Shown here: in pieces, positions 34,311 through 43,031 of the stretch
Numbering within the stretch: the first letter of the stretch is position 1
Layout of the letters: the number at the start of each line of letters is the position of its first letter
Source: Poriferisodalis sp965262965
GTDB taxonomy: Bacteria > Actinomycetota > Acidimicrobiia > Acidimicrobiales > Poriferisodalaceae
DNA length: 64,000 nt
Direction: 5' to 3'
Assembly: GCF_965262965.1 (NCBI RefSeq)
Contig: NZ_OZ253573.1
Coordinates: 2,790,001 to 2,854,000 of the forward strand
Made by a program: the position numbers and the translations under genes
Notes under the pieces: model-generated
Told to the model about the DNA's origin: nothing
The model's input: only the letters and a program-made list of their open reading frames with translations
Database searches by the model: none

Positions 34311-35428
34311 GTGCCGTTCCCAGTCTGTGCAGCAAGGTCGGTTCGGAGTGCTTCGGCGATCGCCTCATCGAACGGAGGCCGCAGCACGCCCGCGTCGGTG
34401 ATGATCGCAGTAATGAGACGGTTCGGCGTGACGTCGAACGCGGGATTCATGGCGTGCACCCCCTCGGGTGTCAGCCTGGACGGCCCAGCGTGGTGAATCT
34501 CGTCAGGGTTTCGGTGCTCGATCACGATGTGATCCCCCGATTGGACTGCCGGGTCGATGGTCGTGGTCGGCGCCGCCACGTAGAAGCCGATGCCTGCGTC
34601 TGCGGCGGCAAGCGCGTGGGCGAACGTGCCCACCTTGTTGGCGGTGTCGCCATTCGCGGCGATCCGGTCTGCACCCACGATCACCGCGTCGACGTCGCCG
34701 CCGGCGATCAGCGAGGCCATCGCGCCGTCCGCAACCACCGACACGTCGACACCGGCATCGGCGAGTTCCCACGCTGTGAGCCGTGCGCCCTGCAGCAGCG
34801 GCCGCGTCTCTGATGCGAGCACTCGAACCGGATCTCCGGCTGCGGCCTTGGCGTACACAGTGGCCAGCGCAGTGCCGATGCCCGCGGTGGCCAGCCGGCC
34901 TGCGTTGCAGTGCGTCGCGATGGTGGTCGCGTCAGCGAGGACCTCGCGCCCGAGTCGTCCTATCTCGGCACACGCCTTGGCGTCCTCGGCACCGACGGCC
35001 TGCGCTTCGACAAGCAGTCGTTCTCGCAAGGTCGCCGTGTCTGCCATGTCTGAGGTGTTCAGTGCAGAGGCGTTCAGTGCTGCGGCATTGAGCGCTGTGT
35101 CGATCGTGCGGTCGATCGCCCAGCGCAGGTTGACCGCCGTCGGACGGGCATCGCCGATCTGAGTGCGCAGTCGCTCGAGTACCGATCGAGCGTCGTCGAG
35201 CGAGCGAGGTGCTGCTTCGTCGAAGCCGACGACGACAGCGAGAGCGCCGAACGCTCCCAGAGCGGGCGCGCCCCGGATGGCGAGGCGCTCGATGGCGTCG
35301 ACTGCCGTGGCGGCATCGCGCACGTCCAGCAGGCACAGTTCCGACGGCAGTCGCGTCTGGTCGATGATCTCGACGCTGTCGCCGGTCCAGCGCAGCGTGG
35401 GCGTCAGTGCAGGTATCGAGGCGGCCAT
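34304..35428 (-). CDS. mtnA: S-methyl-5-thioribose-1-phosphate isomerase family protein
   Basis: A 374-residue aldose-ketose isomerase of the MtnA/eIF2B-like family. It has the N-terminal IERLAIRGAPALG, the catalytic Cys in ATHCNAGRLATAGIGTAL, ASETRPLLQGARLTAWEL and the catalytic Asp in IVGADRIAANGDTANKVGT. It isomerises 5-methylthioribose-1-phosphate in methionine salvage, or 5-deoxyribose-1-phosphate in the DHAP shunt. An internal Ala/Leu/Asn repeat (ALNAAALNASALN, about residue 113) is odd and lengthens a surface loop. No mtnB, mtnC or mtnD is nearby; the following aldolase gene overlaps, favouring deoxypentose salvage. Confidence 0.88.
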   Translation of the reverse strand: MAASIPALTPTLRWTGDSVEIIDQTRLPSELCLLDVRDAATAVDAIERLAIRGAPALGAFGALAVVVGFDEAAPRSLDDARSVLERLRTQIGDARPTAVNLRWAIDRTIDTALNAAALNASALNTSDMADTATLRERLLVEAQAVGAEDAKACAEIGRLGREVLADATTIATHCNAGRLATAGIGTALATVYAKAAAGDPVRVLASETRPLLQGARLTAWELADAGVDVSVVADGAMASLIAGGDVDAVIVGADRIAANGDTANKVGTFAHALAAADAGIGFYVAAPTTTIDPAVQSGDHIVIEHRNPDEIHHAGPSRLTPEGVHAMNPAFDVTPNRLITAIITDAGVLRPPFDEAIAEALRTDLAAQTGNGTC

Positions 35429-35495
35429 GTCGCGGCCCAGTCTCGCGGCAGTAATCCTGCGGACGCACCCGACACCCGCCGGTAGCGTCCGCGCC

Positions 35496-36602
35496 GTGCA
35501 TCGACTGGTGGCATTGTCGCTGGGCGGAGGCGACCGCTTCGTGGCCGAAATGCAGCGCGCCTGGGACGCCGGCGACGCGGTGTTGCCGGTTGATCAGCGC
35601 TTGCCGACGGCGGCCCAGCAGTCGCTCGTCGAGCGCATGGGTGCGAGCTACGTGGTGGACGCCACTGGTCGCCACCGTCGACGCGGCGGCTGGCCCGTCG
35701 AGCCCGACGACGCGCTGGTGATGGCCACGAGCGGCAGTACCGGCGAGCCGAAGGGAGCAGTGCTCACGCACGACGCGATCGCCGCGAATGCCATGGCAAC
35801 GAGCTCGTTCCTCGAAGTCGACCCCAGTACCGACCGATGGCTGGCATGCCTGCCCCTCGCGCACGTCGGAGGGCTGGCCGTGGTGGTGCGAGCGCTGCTG
35901 ACCGACACCCCGCTGGAGATGCACGACGGCTTCGACGCCGAAGCGGTTGCCGCTGCCGCCGAGCGTGGAACGACGCTGACAGCGCTCGTGCCCACAGCGC
36001 TGCAACGCATCGACGCGTCGGCCTTGCGAGCCATCTTGCTCGGCGGTTCGGCCATGCCCGCCGAGCGACCCCCGAACACCGTCGCCACCTACGGCCTGAC
36101 CGAGACGTTCAGCGGCGTGGTCTATGAGGGCTGGCCTCTTCACGGCGTCGAGTTGCGCACCGTCGACGACGAAGTCCAACTGCGATGCCCGATGCTGCTG
36201 CGTTGCTACCGCGACGGCACCGACCCCCGCACAGCGGACGGCTGGTTTGCTACAGGAGACGCCGGCAACGTCGCTGACGACGGCCGCCTGTCAGTGTTCG
36301 GCAGAGTCGACGACATGATCACCAGCGGCGCCGAGAAGGTCTGGCCGGTCGCTGTCGAGCGGATCCTGTCCCAGCTCGCCAGCGTCGCCGAAGTCGCCGT
36401 CGTCGGCCGCCCCGACCCCGAATGGGGCCAAGCAGTCACCGCAGTGGTGGTCCCTGCTGAACCCGCCAGCCCTCCATCGATCGACGAGTTCCGCGACGCC
36501 GTCAAGTCCCAGCTCCCCGCGTACTGCGCGCCGCGCGCAATCGAGCTCGTCGAAGCGCTGCCGAAGACGCCACTGGGCAAGACCCAGCGCTGGCGCATCT
36601 GA
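35496..36602 (+). CDS. menE: o-Succinylbenzoate-CoA ligase (menaquinone synthesis)
   Basis: A 368-residue AMP-forming ligase activating o-succinylbenzoate with CoA. The P-loop ATSGSTGEPKGAVLTHDA is present near residue 77, the adenylate motif TYGLTE near 205, TGDAGNVADDGRLSVFGRVD near 253 and the catalytic lysine in LPKTPLGKTQRWRI at the C-terminus. It is shorter than the 450-residue enzymes of Gram-negatives, as is usual in actinobacteria. The GTG at 35496 matches the short N-terminus; the frame is open upstream only as antisense to mtnA. MenC (37379) and MenH/D/F (40436-45131) are near, supporting the pathway. Confidence 0.85.
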   Translation: MHRLVALSLGGGDRFVAEMQRAWDAGDAVLPVDQRLPTAAQQSLVERMGASYVVDATGRHRRRGGWPVEPDDALVMATSGSTGEPKGAVLTHDAIAANAMATSSFLEVDPSTDRWLACLPLAHVGGLAVVVRALLTDTPLEMHDGFDAEAVAAAAERGTTLTALVPTALQRIDASALRAILLGGSAMPAERPPNTVATYGLTETFSGVVYEGWPLHGVELRTVDDEVQLRCPMLLRCYRDGTDPRTADGWFATGDAGNVADDGRLSVFGRVDDMITSGAEKVWPVAVERILSQLASVAEVAVVGRPDPEWGQAVTAVVVPAEPASPPSIDEFRDAVKSQLPAYCAPRAIELVEALPKTPLGKTQRWRI

Positions 36603-36760
36603 GTACGGTTCTCAGCTCGCGATCGGCCCTTCGGCGAAGTGCGTCCCGGTGTCGTTTGCGGGATTCATGCGCGTGAGCGGTCTGGTCAGATGTCAGACTC
36701 TCGACCGCGAGGGGTTCTGTGCGTTGAACTTTGCGCGCTAGGGCACGAGGGAGATGGAAC

Positions 36761-37360
36761 GTGAGCGGACCGGGTTCGCGAGTAACGGTCGTGGACGACG
36801 CAGATGTCGACCATTCGGCAGAGTTGCTGCGAATCCTGCGGGACACCGGCCTCAAGAAGCTGGACGAGGCAGTCCAGCTCGCGTCGGGCGAGATGTCGCA
36901 GTACTTCATCGATGGCAAAGAATCACTCTCTGCCGGGGCGGACCTTCGCACCGCTGCACAGGCGATTACCGAGCGCGTGGAGGCGGCCCAGATCCCATTC
37001 GATGCTGTCGGCGGCCTGACGCTCGGAGCGGATGCACTTGCCGCCGCAATCGCAGTGGTGAGCGGCTCGCAGTGGTTCATCGTGCGCAAGGAACCGAAGA
37101 ATCGCGGGACAAATCGCCTGGTCGAAGGCAAGCAGATCGCGTCCGGCGATCGTGTGTTGCTCATCGACGACGTGGTGACAACCGGCGGTTCGATTCTGCG
37201 TGCGTTTGAAGCCGTCGAGGACACTGGTGCACGGGTCGTCGTCGCCGCCACGCTCGTCGACCGTGGCGACCGAGCGCGCCAAGTCTTCGGGGAACGTTCA
37301 GTTCCCTATTTTCCGATGGCCACCTATTCCGAGCTGGGCATCCCGCCCGTCGGCATTTGA
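36761..37360 (+). CDS. pyrE: Orotate phosphoribosyltransferase
   Basis: A 199-residue type I phosphoribosyltransferase. It joins orotate with PRPP to give OMP in pyrimidine synthesis. Visible motifs are YFIDGKESL, VGGLTLGADALA, the OPRT-type FIVRKEPKNRGTNRLVEG and the PRPP loop VLLIDDVVTTGGSILRA. The GTG at 36761 is preferred because of GAGGGAGATGG just upstream; a TTG at 36731 is weaker. It lies between menE and menC without obvious link to menaquinone synthesis and is probably transcribed from its own promoter in the 158-base gap upstream. Confidence 0.85.
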   Translation: MSGPGSRVTVVDDADVDHSAELLRILRDTGLKKLDEAVQLASGEMSQYFIDGKESLSAGADLRTAAQAITERVEAAQIPFDAVGGLTLGADALAAAIAVVSGSQWFIVRKEPKNRGTNRLVEGKQIASGDRVLLIDDVVTTGGSILRAFEAVEDTGARVVVAATLVDRGDRARQVFGERSVPYFPMATYSELGIPPVGI

Positions 37361-37378
37361 GAAGGCGTCGCTCCACAT

Positions 37379-38470
37379 CTAGCCGGCGGCTGACGCCGGA
37401 CCGGTGGGAACCGGCAGGTAGCCACCCGAGGGCGTGACATCTTCGGGCAGCGGGTCAACGAACAACGGTGCCGTGCCGATGCCGTGCACACCGTGGGGGT
37501 CGACGGCAACCGCGGTGTCGCGGGCGACGCGCAGACCGGTCGGGCCGCAGATGAACGACGACACAACCGAGCGCACGCCTCGCATCGACGCCCGGCGGGC
37601 GAGGTCGTAGGTGACGTGGGGGCCTCCCAGCACGGCGGGCTTGAGCACCGCCACCTCGATGGCGCCGACCTCGACGAGCCGGTCGAGTGACGCCTGGTCA
37701 CGCAAGTGCTCGTCGGCCGCGACCGCCAATCCGACAGTGCGGCTGATCTGCGCCCAGTCGGCCGGCTGCGGCGTGGGCTCTTCGATGAACTCGATGTCCA
37801 GGTGACCGACGCGGCGCAGCACCCGCACCGCCGTCGAGCGGTCCCAGCCGCCGTTGGCATCCAGTCGCAGCGCGACGCCCGCCGGCAGTGCTCGACGCAC
37901 CGCGACGATGCGTGCCAGGTCCGTGCTCGGCGATGTCGCCGTGGCTTCGCTGCGGTCAGATTCGCGCGCCGCGACTTTGAGCTTGACCGCGACATGTCCG
38001 GTCGCCGCGGCTTGTGCAGCGTGCTGGGCCGCGGCTTCTGGTTCGGCATCGAAGACGAGCGCCTGAATGGCGATGCGGCGGCTCTTCGGAGCGCTGCCGA
38101 CGAGCAGCGTCGCCAGGCTCACGCCCTCGATCTCTGCATCCAGGTTGGTCAGTGCAGATTCCACCGCGGCTGCTGCACACGGCTCGGTCGGCGGGTCTCG
38201 GTCGGGATTGTCAGCCCAGCGATCCAGCGCAGCCAGCGCTTCGTCATAGCTCTCGAGTCCGAAGCCCGGCAGCGGCGCGGCTTCGCCCCGGCCCACGCAG
38301 GCCTCGTCGCCGACTTCGATCTCGATGCCGCGTCGCAGCCCGATGGGACCGTGAGCTGTCCGCAACGATTGCGTCAGCGGCAGTTCAAATTCCCGAAGAG
38401 TCACCTGCACCGCGCTGCAAGCTATTGGGCTGACGGTACTGATGTCGCATTCCAGCACGGCGGCATCCAT
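37379..38470 (-). CDS. menC: o-Succinylbenzoate synthase
   Basis: A 363-residue member of the enolase superfamily that dehydrates SHCHC to o-succinylbenzoate. The muconate-lactonizing-type barrel shows AVKLKVAARE (catalytic Lys), RLDANGGWD (metal Asp), DIEFIEEPTPQP (metal Glu) and VAADEHLRDQ (metal/Glu), then IEVAVLKPAVLGG with the second catalytic Lys. The ATG at 38470 reaches the start of the riboswitch on the other strand; a GTG about 20 codons inside is a plausible shorter start. It belongs with MenE, MenD, MenH and MenF in this window. Confidence 0.87.
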   Translation of the reverse strand: MDAAVLECDISTVSPIACSAVQVTLREFELPLTQSLRTAHGPIGLRRGIEIEVGDEACVGRGEAAPLPGFGLESYDEALAALDRWADNPDRDPPTEPCAAAAVESALTNLDAEIEGVSLATLLVGSAPKSRRIAIQALVFDAEPEAAAQHAAQAAATGHVAVKLKVAARESDRSEATATSPSTDLARIVAVRRALPAGVALRLDANGGWDRSTAVRVLRRVGHLDIEFIEEPTPQPADWAQISRTVGLAVAADEHLRDQASLDRLVEVGAIEVAVLKPAVLGGPHVTYDLARRASMRGVRSVVSSFICGPTGLRVARDTAVAVDPHGVHGIGTAPLFVDPLPEDVTPSGGYLPVPTGPASAAG

Positions 38471-38620
38471 CTAGGCTGTGGCTTCAGTACCCAGGCGAAG
38501 TCCGGTGAGATTCCGGCACTGACCCGCAACGGTGAAACGCCGTCCAGCAGTGGAACGGCGCGAAGTCCGGTCGCCCTGAGCGCTGAAAGCAAACCAGACA
38601 CCCTCGAGGACAGGGGTGGT
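38470..38620 (+). promoter_or_regulatory. Cobalamin riboswitch
   Basis: The hallmark core GCGAAGTCCGGTGAGATTCC and GGCACTGACCCGCAACGGTG lies at about 38495-38535, followed by the B12 box CGAAGTCCGGTCGCCCTG at about 38561-38578. This is the standard cobalamin aptamer arrangement. It ends upstream of the BtuF-like lipoprotein gene, where CCCTCGAGGACAGGG can form a hairpin before the AGGAG at 38667. Cobalamin binding would be expected to lower expression of the transporter protein. Boundaries are approximate; the 5' end overlaps the start of menC on the other strand. Confidence 0.85.
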
Positions 38621-38677
38621 GCGTGCGGCGATCACTTGTCGTTCGAGCTGCTGTACCTCGAACGACAGGAGAAGCAC

Positions 38678-39643
38678 ATGAGACCCATCCGGATCACCGC
38701 AGCGCTGGTCGCTGCGGTCGCGCTCGCGGCCGGCTGCACGGGCCCCGCCGAGCCGACGCAGGCTGCGCCGAGCACCGCGCCGACCGCGCCCACCACGGCA
38801 ACGTCGGCGGCCCCGACATCGACCGCCATTCCAGGCTTCTGGTACACGCACGAAGGCCCGCACGGCACTTGGACGCTGGAGACTCCGCCGCAGCGCATCG
38901 TGTCGCTGTCACCGTCAAGCACCGAGATCCTGTTCGCCATCGGTGCGGGCAGCCAGGTGATCGCAGTCGACGAGTACTCGACCTATCCGCCCACCGCACC
39001 CACCACCGATCTGTCGGGCTGGGATCCGAATGCAGAAGCCGTGTTGTCCTTCGAGCCCGACCTGGTCGTCATCGCCAATGACGCCAACGAGATCGTCGCA
39101 GCGTTGTCCGCCGCCGCCGTGCCGGTCTATGTCGATGCCGCTCCGTTCGACATCGAGACCGGCTACGCGGGCATCATCAGGTTGGGTGCGGTAACCGGGC
39201 GTACCGACCAAGCCGCCGAGCTGATCAACACGATGCGTGGCGGCATGGCGGCCGCATTCGCCGCAGGGCCGTCCACGCCGGTTCGCCTGTACCACGAGCT
39301 CGATGACACCCACTACTCGATCAGCTCGGCGAGCTTCATCGGCGCCGTGTACGCGGAGTTCGGCGTCGAGAACATCGCGGATCCCGCTGACAGCGACGGC
39401 TGGGGCTACCCACAGCTGACGCCCGAATACATCGTCGACACCGACCCTGAGGTGATCGTCATCACCGACCTCGTGGGCTACAGCGCCGACGACGTGGCTG
39501 CCCGCCCGGGCTGGGGCAACATCACCGCGGTTCGCAACGGCAACATCGTCACCGTCAATGCCGATGTCGCTTCGCGCTGGGGTCCGAGGCTCCCGCAGTT
39601 CGCCGCCGCCATCGCACAAGCGCTTGTCAACGCGGCCCGCTGA
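38678..39643 (+). CDS. BtuF-like cobalamin ABC transporter substrate-binding lipoprotein
   Basis: A 321-residue periplasmic-binding lipoprotein with lipobox LAAGC (Cys about residue 20), a Thr/Ala/Pro linker and the cobalamin/iron-siderophore binding fold: QRIVSLSPSSTEILFAIGAG, VIAVDEYSTYPPTAPTTDLS, VLSFEPDLVVIA, and DTDPEVIVITDLVGYSADDV with RPGWGNITAVRNG. Placement under a cobalamin riboswitch makes vitamin B12 the likely ligand. No permease or ATPase gene is adjacent, so the partner BtuCD must be elsewhere. The ATG at 38678 has ACAGGAGAAGC upstream and decides the start. Confidence 0.88.
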   Translation: MRPIRITAALVAAVALAAGCTGPAEPTQAAPSTAPTAPTTATSAAPTSTAIPGFWYTHEGPHGTWTLETPPQRIVSLSPSSTEILFAIGAGSQVIAVDEYSTYPPTAPTTDLSGWDPNAEAVLSFEPDLVVIANDANEIVAALSAAAVPVYVDAAPFDIETGYAGIIRLGAVTGRTDQAAELINTMRGGMAAAFAAGPSTPVRLYHELDDTHYSISSASFIGAVYAEFGVENIADPADSDGWGYPQLTPEYIVDTDPEVIVITDLVGYSADDVAARPGWGNITAVRNGNIVTVNADVASRWGPRLPQFAAAIAQALVNAAR

Positions 39644-39710
39644 GCCGCGGAGTCGATCTCGGTGACTCCCGCCCGCGCGGGCAAGCATCAAGGGCCGTTA
39701 TGGTCGGCTG

Positions 39711-40313
39711 GTGGTCGAAGGGACGCGCCTGAGCGGTGAGGACTGGGTCGCAGCGGGGCTGCGCGCGCTGGTTGACCGCGGCATCGGCGCTGTCAAGGTG
39801 CTGTCCTTGGCTGCAGAACTGGGCGTCACGCGCGGCAGTTTCTACTGGCACTTCGCCAACCGCGACGCCTTGTTGGAGCGGTTGCTCGACGCCTGGGACG
39901 CAACGAATTCGGGTGCCATCGTCGGAGCGGCGATGTCGCCGGGCGACATCGTGGACCGCTACATCGCACTGTCGAGTTGCTGGCTGGGCTGGGAGCGATT
40001 CGATCCCCATCTCGATGTCGCTGTGCGGCACTGGGGCCGCGCCGCGCCTGCGCTGCGCGAGCGACTTGGGGCGGCCGATGAGCGGCGGGTCACCGCCATT
40101 CAGGCGATGCTCGAGCCCGAGGGGCTTGACCCGTCGATGACCCTGCACCGAGCGCGCACCCTGTACTACATGCAGATGGGTTGGTTCGAGCTCGAGGTTG
40201 ACGAACCGATGGCTGCCAGGGTCGCCTCTATCGTTCCGTACTTCGAGATCTTCATCGGTCGTGCGCCGAGTCCCACAGAGCGGGCACGGATCTCCGCCGC
40301 GTTGACCGAATGA
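39711..40313 (+). CDS. TetR/AcrR family transcriptional regulator
   Basis: A 200-residue regulator. The N-terminal HTH spans about residues 12-58, with LAAELGVTRGSFYWHFANRD and LLERLLDAW, a textbook TetR motif. The C-terminal helical ligand-binding domain carries Trp/Arg-rich segments. The GTG at 39711 is the likely start. It follows the BtuF-like gene by 67 bases and faces menH convergently; its target is unknown. Confidence 0.85.
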   Translation: MVEGTRLSGEDWVAAGLRALVDRGIGAVKVLSLAAELGVTRGSFYWHFANRDALLERLLDAWDATNSGAIVGAAMSPGDIVDRYIALSSCWLGWERFDPHLDVAVRHWGRAAPALRERLGAADERRVTAIQAMLEPEGLDPSMTLHRARTLYYMQMGWFELEVDEPMAARVASIVPYFEIFIGRAPSPTERARISAALTE

Positions 40314-40435
40314 ATCCGCCGCCTTGTCAGGATGGGTTTCGCGGATGACGGGGCGAAACAGCAGCAACTAGCGTCAGACGCGGGCTTGGCCTCGATCGGC
40401 CGTGCGCTCTCCATCTCCCCTTGAAATGCCCGGGG

Positions 40436-41245
40436 TCAGTGAGCATCGAGGTGCTGGCGGATAGCCGCTGCGCAGATGTCGGGGTCTTCAAGATGGACGG
40501 CATGCCCTGCGCCGGCCAGCACGACGAGCTCACTGTCGGGCAGCAGGCTCGCCATCTTGCGGCCGGTCGTGACGAACTTGGCATCCACTTCGCCGCACAC
40601 CACCAGTGTCGGTACCGCAATGCCAACCAGCCGATCCCACAGCGGCGTCATCGAGCCGGTTCCCGCGGCACGCAGCGAGTTCGCCAGACCAATGGGGTTG
40701 CTCTGTCGGCGCTGGCGGATCGAGGCGTCCCACTTGTCGGGGTCGAGACGAGCGCGCAGCGTGTCCCACATCGGCAGGGCCAGCCAGTCCTCCACGAACC
40801 GGGTCAGGCCGTGCTGGCCGATCCGGTCGGCGAGATCGGCGTCAGCCTCGCGGCGCTGAGCGCGTTCGCCTGCATCGTCGAGCCCGGCGGTGGCGCTGAT
40901 GAGGCTGAGCGAGCGGCACACCTCCGGATGCGCCGCGGCGAGGGCGAGGGCCGCTCGGCCGCCCATCGAGTAGCCGACGACGTGGCACGGCCCATCAGGC
41001 ACTGCGACCGCCACTTCGGCGAGCGACGCGGCCGTGGCCTCGAGGCTGTAGGGCGCCAGATCTGGCGGTGATGGCCCGCGGCCGTGCCCGACAAGGTCCA
41101 CCGCGACGCGCCGGTAACCCTCAAGCCGGTCCACCAGCGGTGCCATTGCAGCGGCACTGCCGGTGAATCCGTGAATCACGATGACGGGTGCCCCGCTGCC
41201 GGTGACCGTGGTCGGGAGCTGCAGCGCTGTGGGCGCTGGTGTCAC
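40436..41245 (-). CDS. menH: MenH-like SHCHC synthase (alpha/beta hydrolase)
   Basis: A 269-residue alpha/beta hydrolase removing pyruvate from SEPHCHC to give SHCHC. It contains VIVIHGFTGSAAAMAPLV (oxyanion hole), the nucleophile Ser in VVGYSMGGRAALALA, VVCGEVDAKF (Asp) and GAGHAVHLEDP (His). Its GTG overlaps the menD stop by four bases, giving strong contextual support for MenH rather than a generic esterase. It is the last gene of the menF-menD-menH operon. Confidence 0.85.
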   Translation of the reverse strand: MTPAPTALQLPTTVTGSGAPVIVIHGFTGSAAAMAPLVDRLEGYRRVAVDLVGHGRGPSPPDLAPYSLEATAASLAEVAVAVPDGPCHVVGYSMGGRAALALAAAHPEVCRSLSLISATAGLDDAGERAQRREADADLADRIGQHGLTRFVEDWLALPMWDTLRARLDPDKWDASIRQRRQSNPIGLANSLRAAGTGSMTPLWDRLVGIAVPTLVVCGEVDAKFVTTGRKMASLLPDSELVVLAGAGHAVHLEDPDICAAAIRQHLDAH

Positions 41246-43023
41246 TGCGAGCCCGGCTTGGCGCCGGCCGCAGCCAGCTCGACGGCGGCAGCGAGGCGCC
41301 GGTGCTGGTCGCGGTTGGCGTCTGGGTCGATGTCGATCGTGATGACGCGTACGCCGCTGTTTGACTGGGTCGAACCCAGCACGTCATGCAGCTGCGCACA
41401 TGACGCAACGTGATGGTGCTCGAAGCCGACGGCGGCTGCCAGAGCGCCGGCGAGTTCTGCACTGCGACGAGCGGGCGGCGTCGTCATCAGACGATCAAAT
41501 GCGTCAGCGTCGACTGCCCCGTAGGCGGGCAGGAACGAAAAGATCGTCCCGCCGCCGTTGTCGACCACAACGACCGTGAGGTCGATCGGCGCGGGCGCTG
41601 GATCGAACGCTCCCACTAGGCCGCCGAGATCGTGGCGGAATGCCAGATCCCCGACCAGCACGGTGGTAGGCGTGCCCGATGCGGCCACTCCGGCCGCTGC
41701 CGAGATCACGCCGTCAATGCCGCTGGCGCCCCGGCTGGCGTGTACTGCCAATGGTTCGGGGCGAGCACGCAGGTAGGTGTCGATGTCTCGAACCGGCATT
41801 GAGTTCGACGCGTACAGCGCATGGCCCGCTGGCAGGCTGCGTCCCAGTTGCCGAGCCACGCCCGCTTCCTGCAGGGGTTCAGCATCGAGCACGCCGTCTA
41901 TCGCTGCGGCTGCGCGTGCATCGGCGTCGGCCCATCGCCGCGCCCACCCGACGCCGGACCCGGTCAGCTGTTCGGCCGCTTCGGCCAACACGTCGGGCCC
42001 CACACCCAGGTGCAACGAGACGCTGAAGCTGGCATCGATCCAGCTGCGCGCCGGGTCAATCAGTGCAAACGCCGGACGATGTCGCTCAATCCAGAGCCTC
42101 AAGGGCTTGCATGTGGGCGCTCCGCCGACGCGTAGCACTGCTCCGGGCGGCTCGGTGTCAGCCCATGTCGTGCGGAGCAACACGTCGTGATGATTCGTGA
42201 CGACGACGCCGGGCAGCTCTCGGCGCAACTGAGAGCACGGCTCGGCCAGCAGGGGCCATCCGCTGCGCCTGCAGAACTCCGCCACCGCATCAGCCCAGAG
42301 CACGCCGTCATGCATCGGCCCCGCTATCACGACACCGCGCTCGTGCGCGTCAGCGAAGTCCACGAGCGCGTCGGTACCGGTTGATGACGTCGCGGAGAGG
42401 TCCCGCGCAGAGCGCACGACGTAGTCCTGCGTCGCTTCTAGGCCTTCGCTCGGCGCAACCGCAACTGCAACTGGCTCCAGCGGTTCCCGGAACGGCACGT
42501 TGAGGTGTACCGGGCCGGGGCTCAGCCCGGTCGCCTGTTCTGCCGCCCGGGCTGCGGCCTGCGCGAACCAGCGCCGAGCTTGCGACGGCGGCAACTCCGA
42601 GGGCACCGGGGTCTCGCAGAACCAGCGCACGTGGCTGCCATACAGCGAGTGCTGGTCGATGGTCTGGCCCGCTCCCCAGCCGCGTAGCTCCGGCGGCCGA
42701 TCGGCGGTCAGCACCACCAGCGGCACACCCGAGTAGTGCGCCTCGACGACCGCTGGCAGGTAGTTGGCGGCCGCGGTGCCCGACGTGCACACCAGCACCA
42801 TTGGTTTCCCGTAACCCTTCGCCAGCCCGAGTGCGAAGAAGCCAGCGGATCGTTCGTCGATCCTGACCCAAGTTCGCAACCCGGCGGTGGCGTCGACGGT
42901 GAGCGCCAGCGGCATCGACCGCGAACCCGGGCACACCACCGCATCGGTGACGCCGGCTGCGACCAGCCCTTCGCACAGCGAGCGGCAGGCCACGTACGCA
43001 GAATCGCGCTCGGAGATCTGCAT
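41242..43023 (-). CDS. menD: SEPHCHC synthase (menaquinone synthesis)
   Basis: A 593-residue thiamine-diphosphate enzyme that adds the succinic semialdehyde unit from 2-oxoglutarate to isochorismate. The N-terminal block AVVCPGSRSMPLALTVD and SAGFFALGLAKGYGKP, CTSGTAAANYLPAVVEA, and LTADRPPELRGWGAGQTIDQ match MenD closely. The diphosphate/Mg motif GDLAFRHDLGG with VVDNGGGTIFSFLP lies near residue 475. The ATG at 43023 is 8 bases after the MerR-MenF gene, and menH overlaps its end, so the three are one operon. Confidence 0.93.
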   Translation of the reverse strand: MQISERDSAYVACRSLCEGLVAAGVTDAVVCPGSRSMPLALTVDATAGLRTWVRIDERSAGFFALGLAKGYGKPMVLVCTSGTAAANYLPAVVEAHYSGVPLVVLTADRPPELRGWGAGQTIDQHSLYGSHVRWFCETPVPSELPPSQARRWFAQAAARAAEQATGLSPGPVHLNVPFREPLEPVAVAVAPSEGLEATQDYVVRSARDLSATSSTGTDALVDFADAHERGVVIAGPMHDGVLWADAVAEFCRRSGWPLLAEPCSQLRRELPGVVVTNHHDVLLRTTWADTEPPGAVLRVGGAPTCKPLRLWIERHRPAFALIDPARSWIDASFSVSLHLGVGPDVLAEAAEQLTGSGVGWARRWADADARAAAAIDGVLDAEPLQEAGVARQLGRSLPAGHALYASNSMPVRDIDTYLRARPEPLAVHASRGASGIDGVISAAAGVAASGTPTTVLVGDLAFRHDLGGLVGAFDPAPAPIDLTVVVVDNGGGTIFSFLPAYGAVDADAFDRLMTTPPARRSAELAGALAAAVGFEHHHVASCAQLHDVLGSTQSNSGVRVITIDIDPDANRDQHRRLAAAVELAAAGAKPGSQ

Positions 43024-43031
43024 GCTGTGGT

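Noticed and set aside
37706..38677. N-terminal extension of the BtuF-like gene
   Set aside because: The open frame runs antisense through menC and across the riboswitch; the lipoprotein signal begins at ATG 38678.
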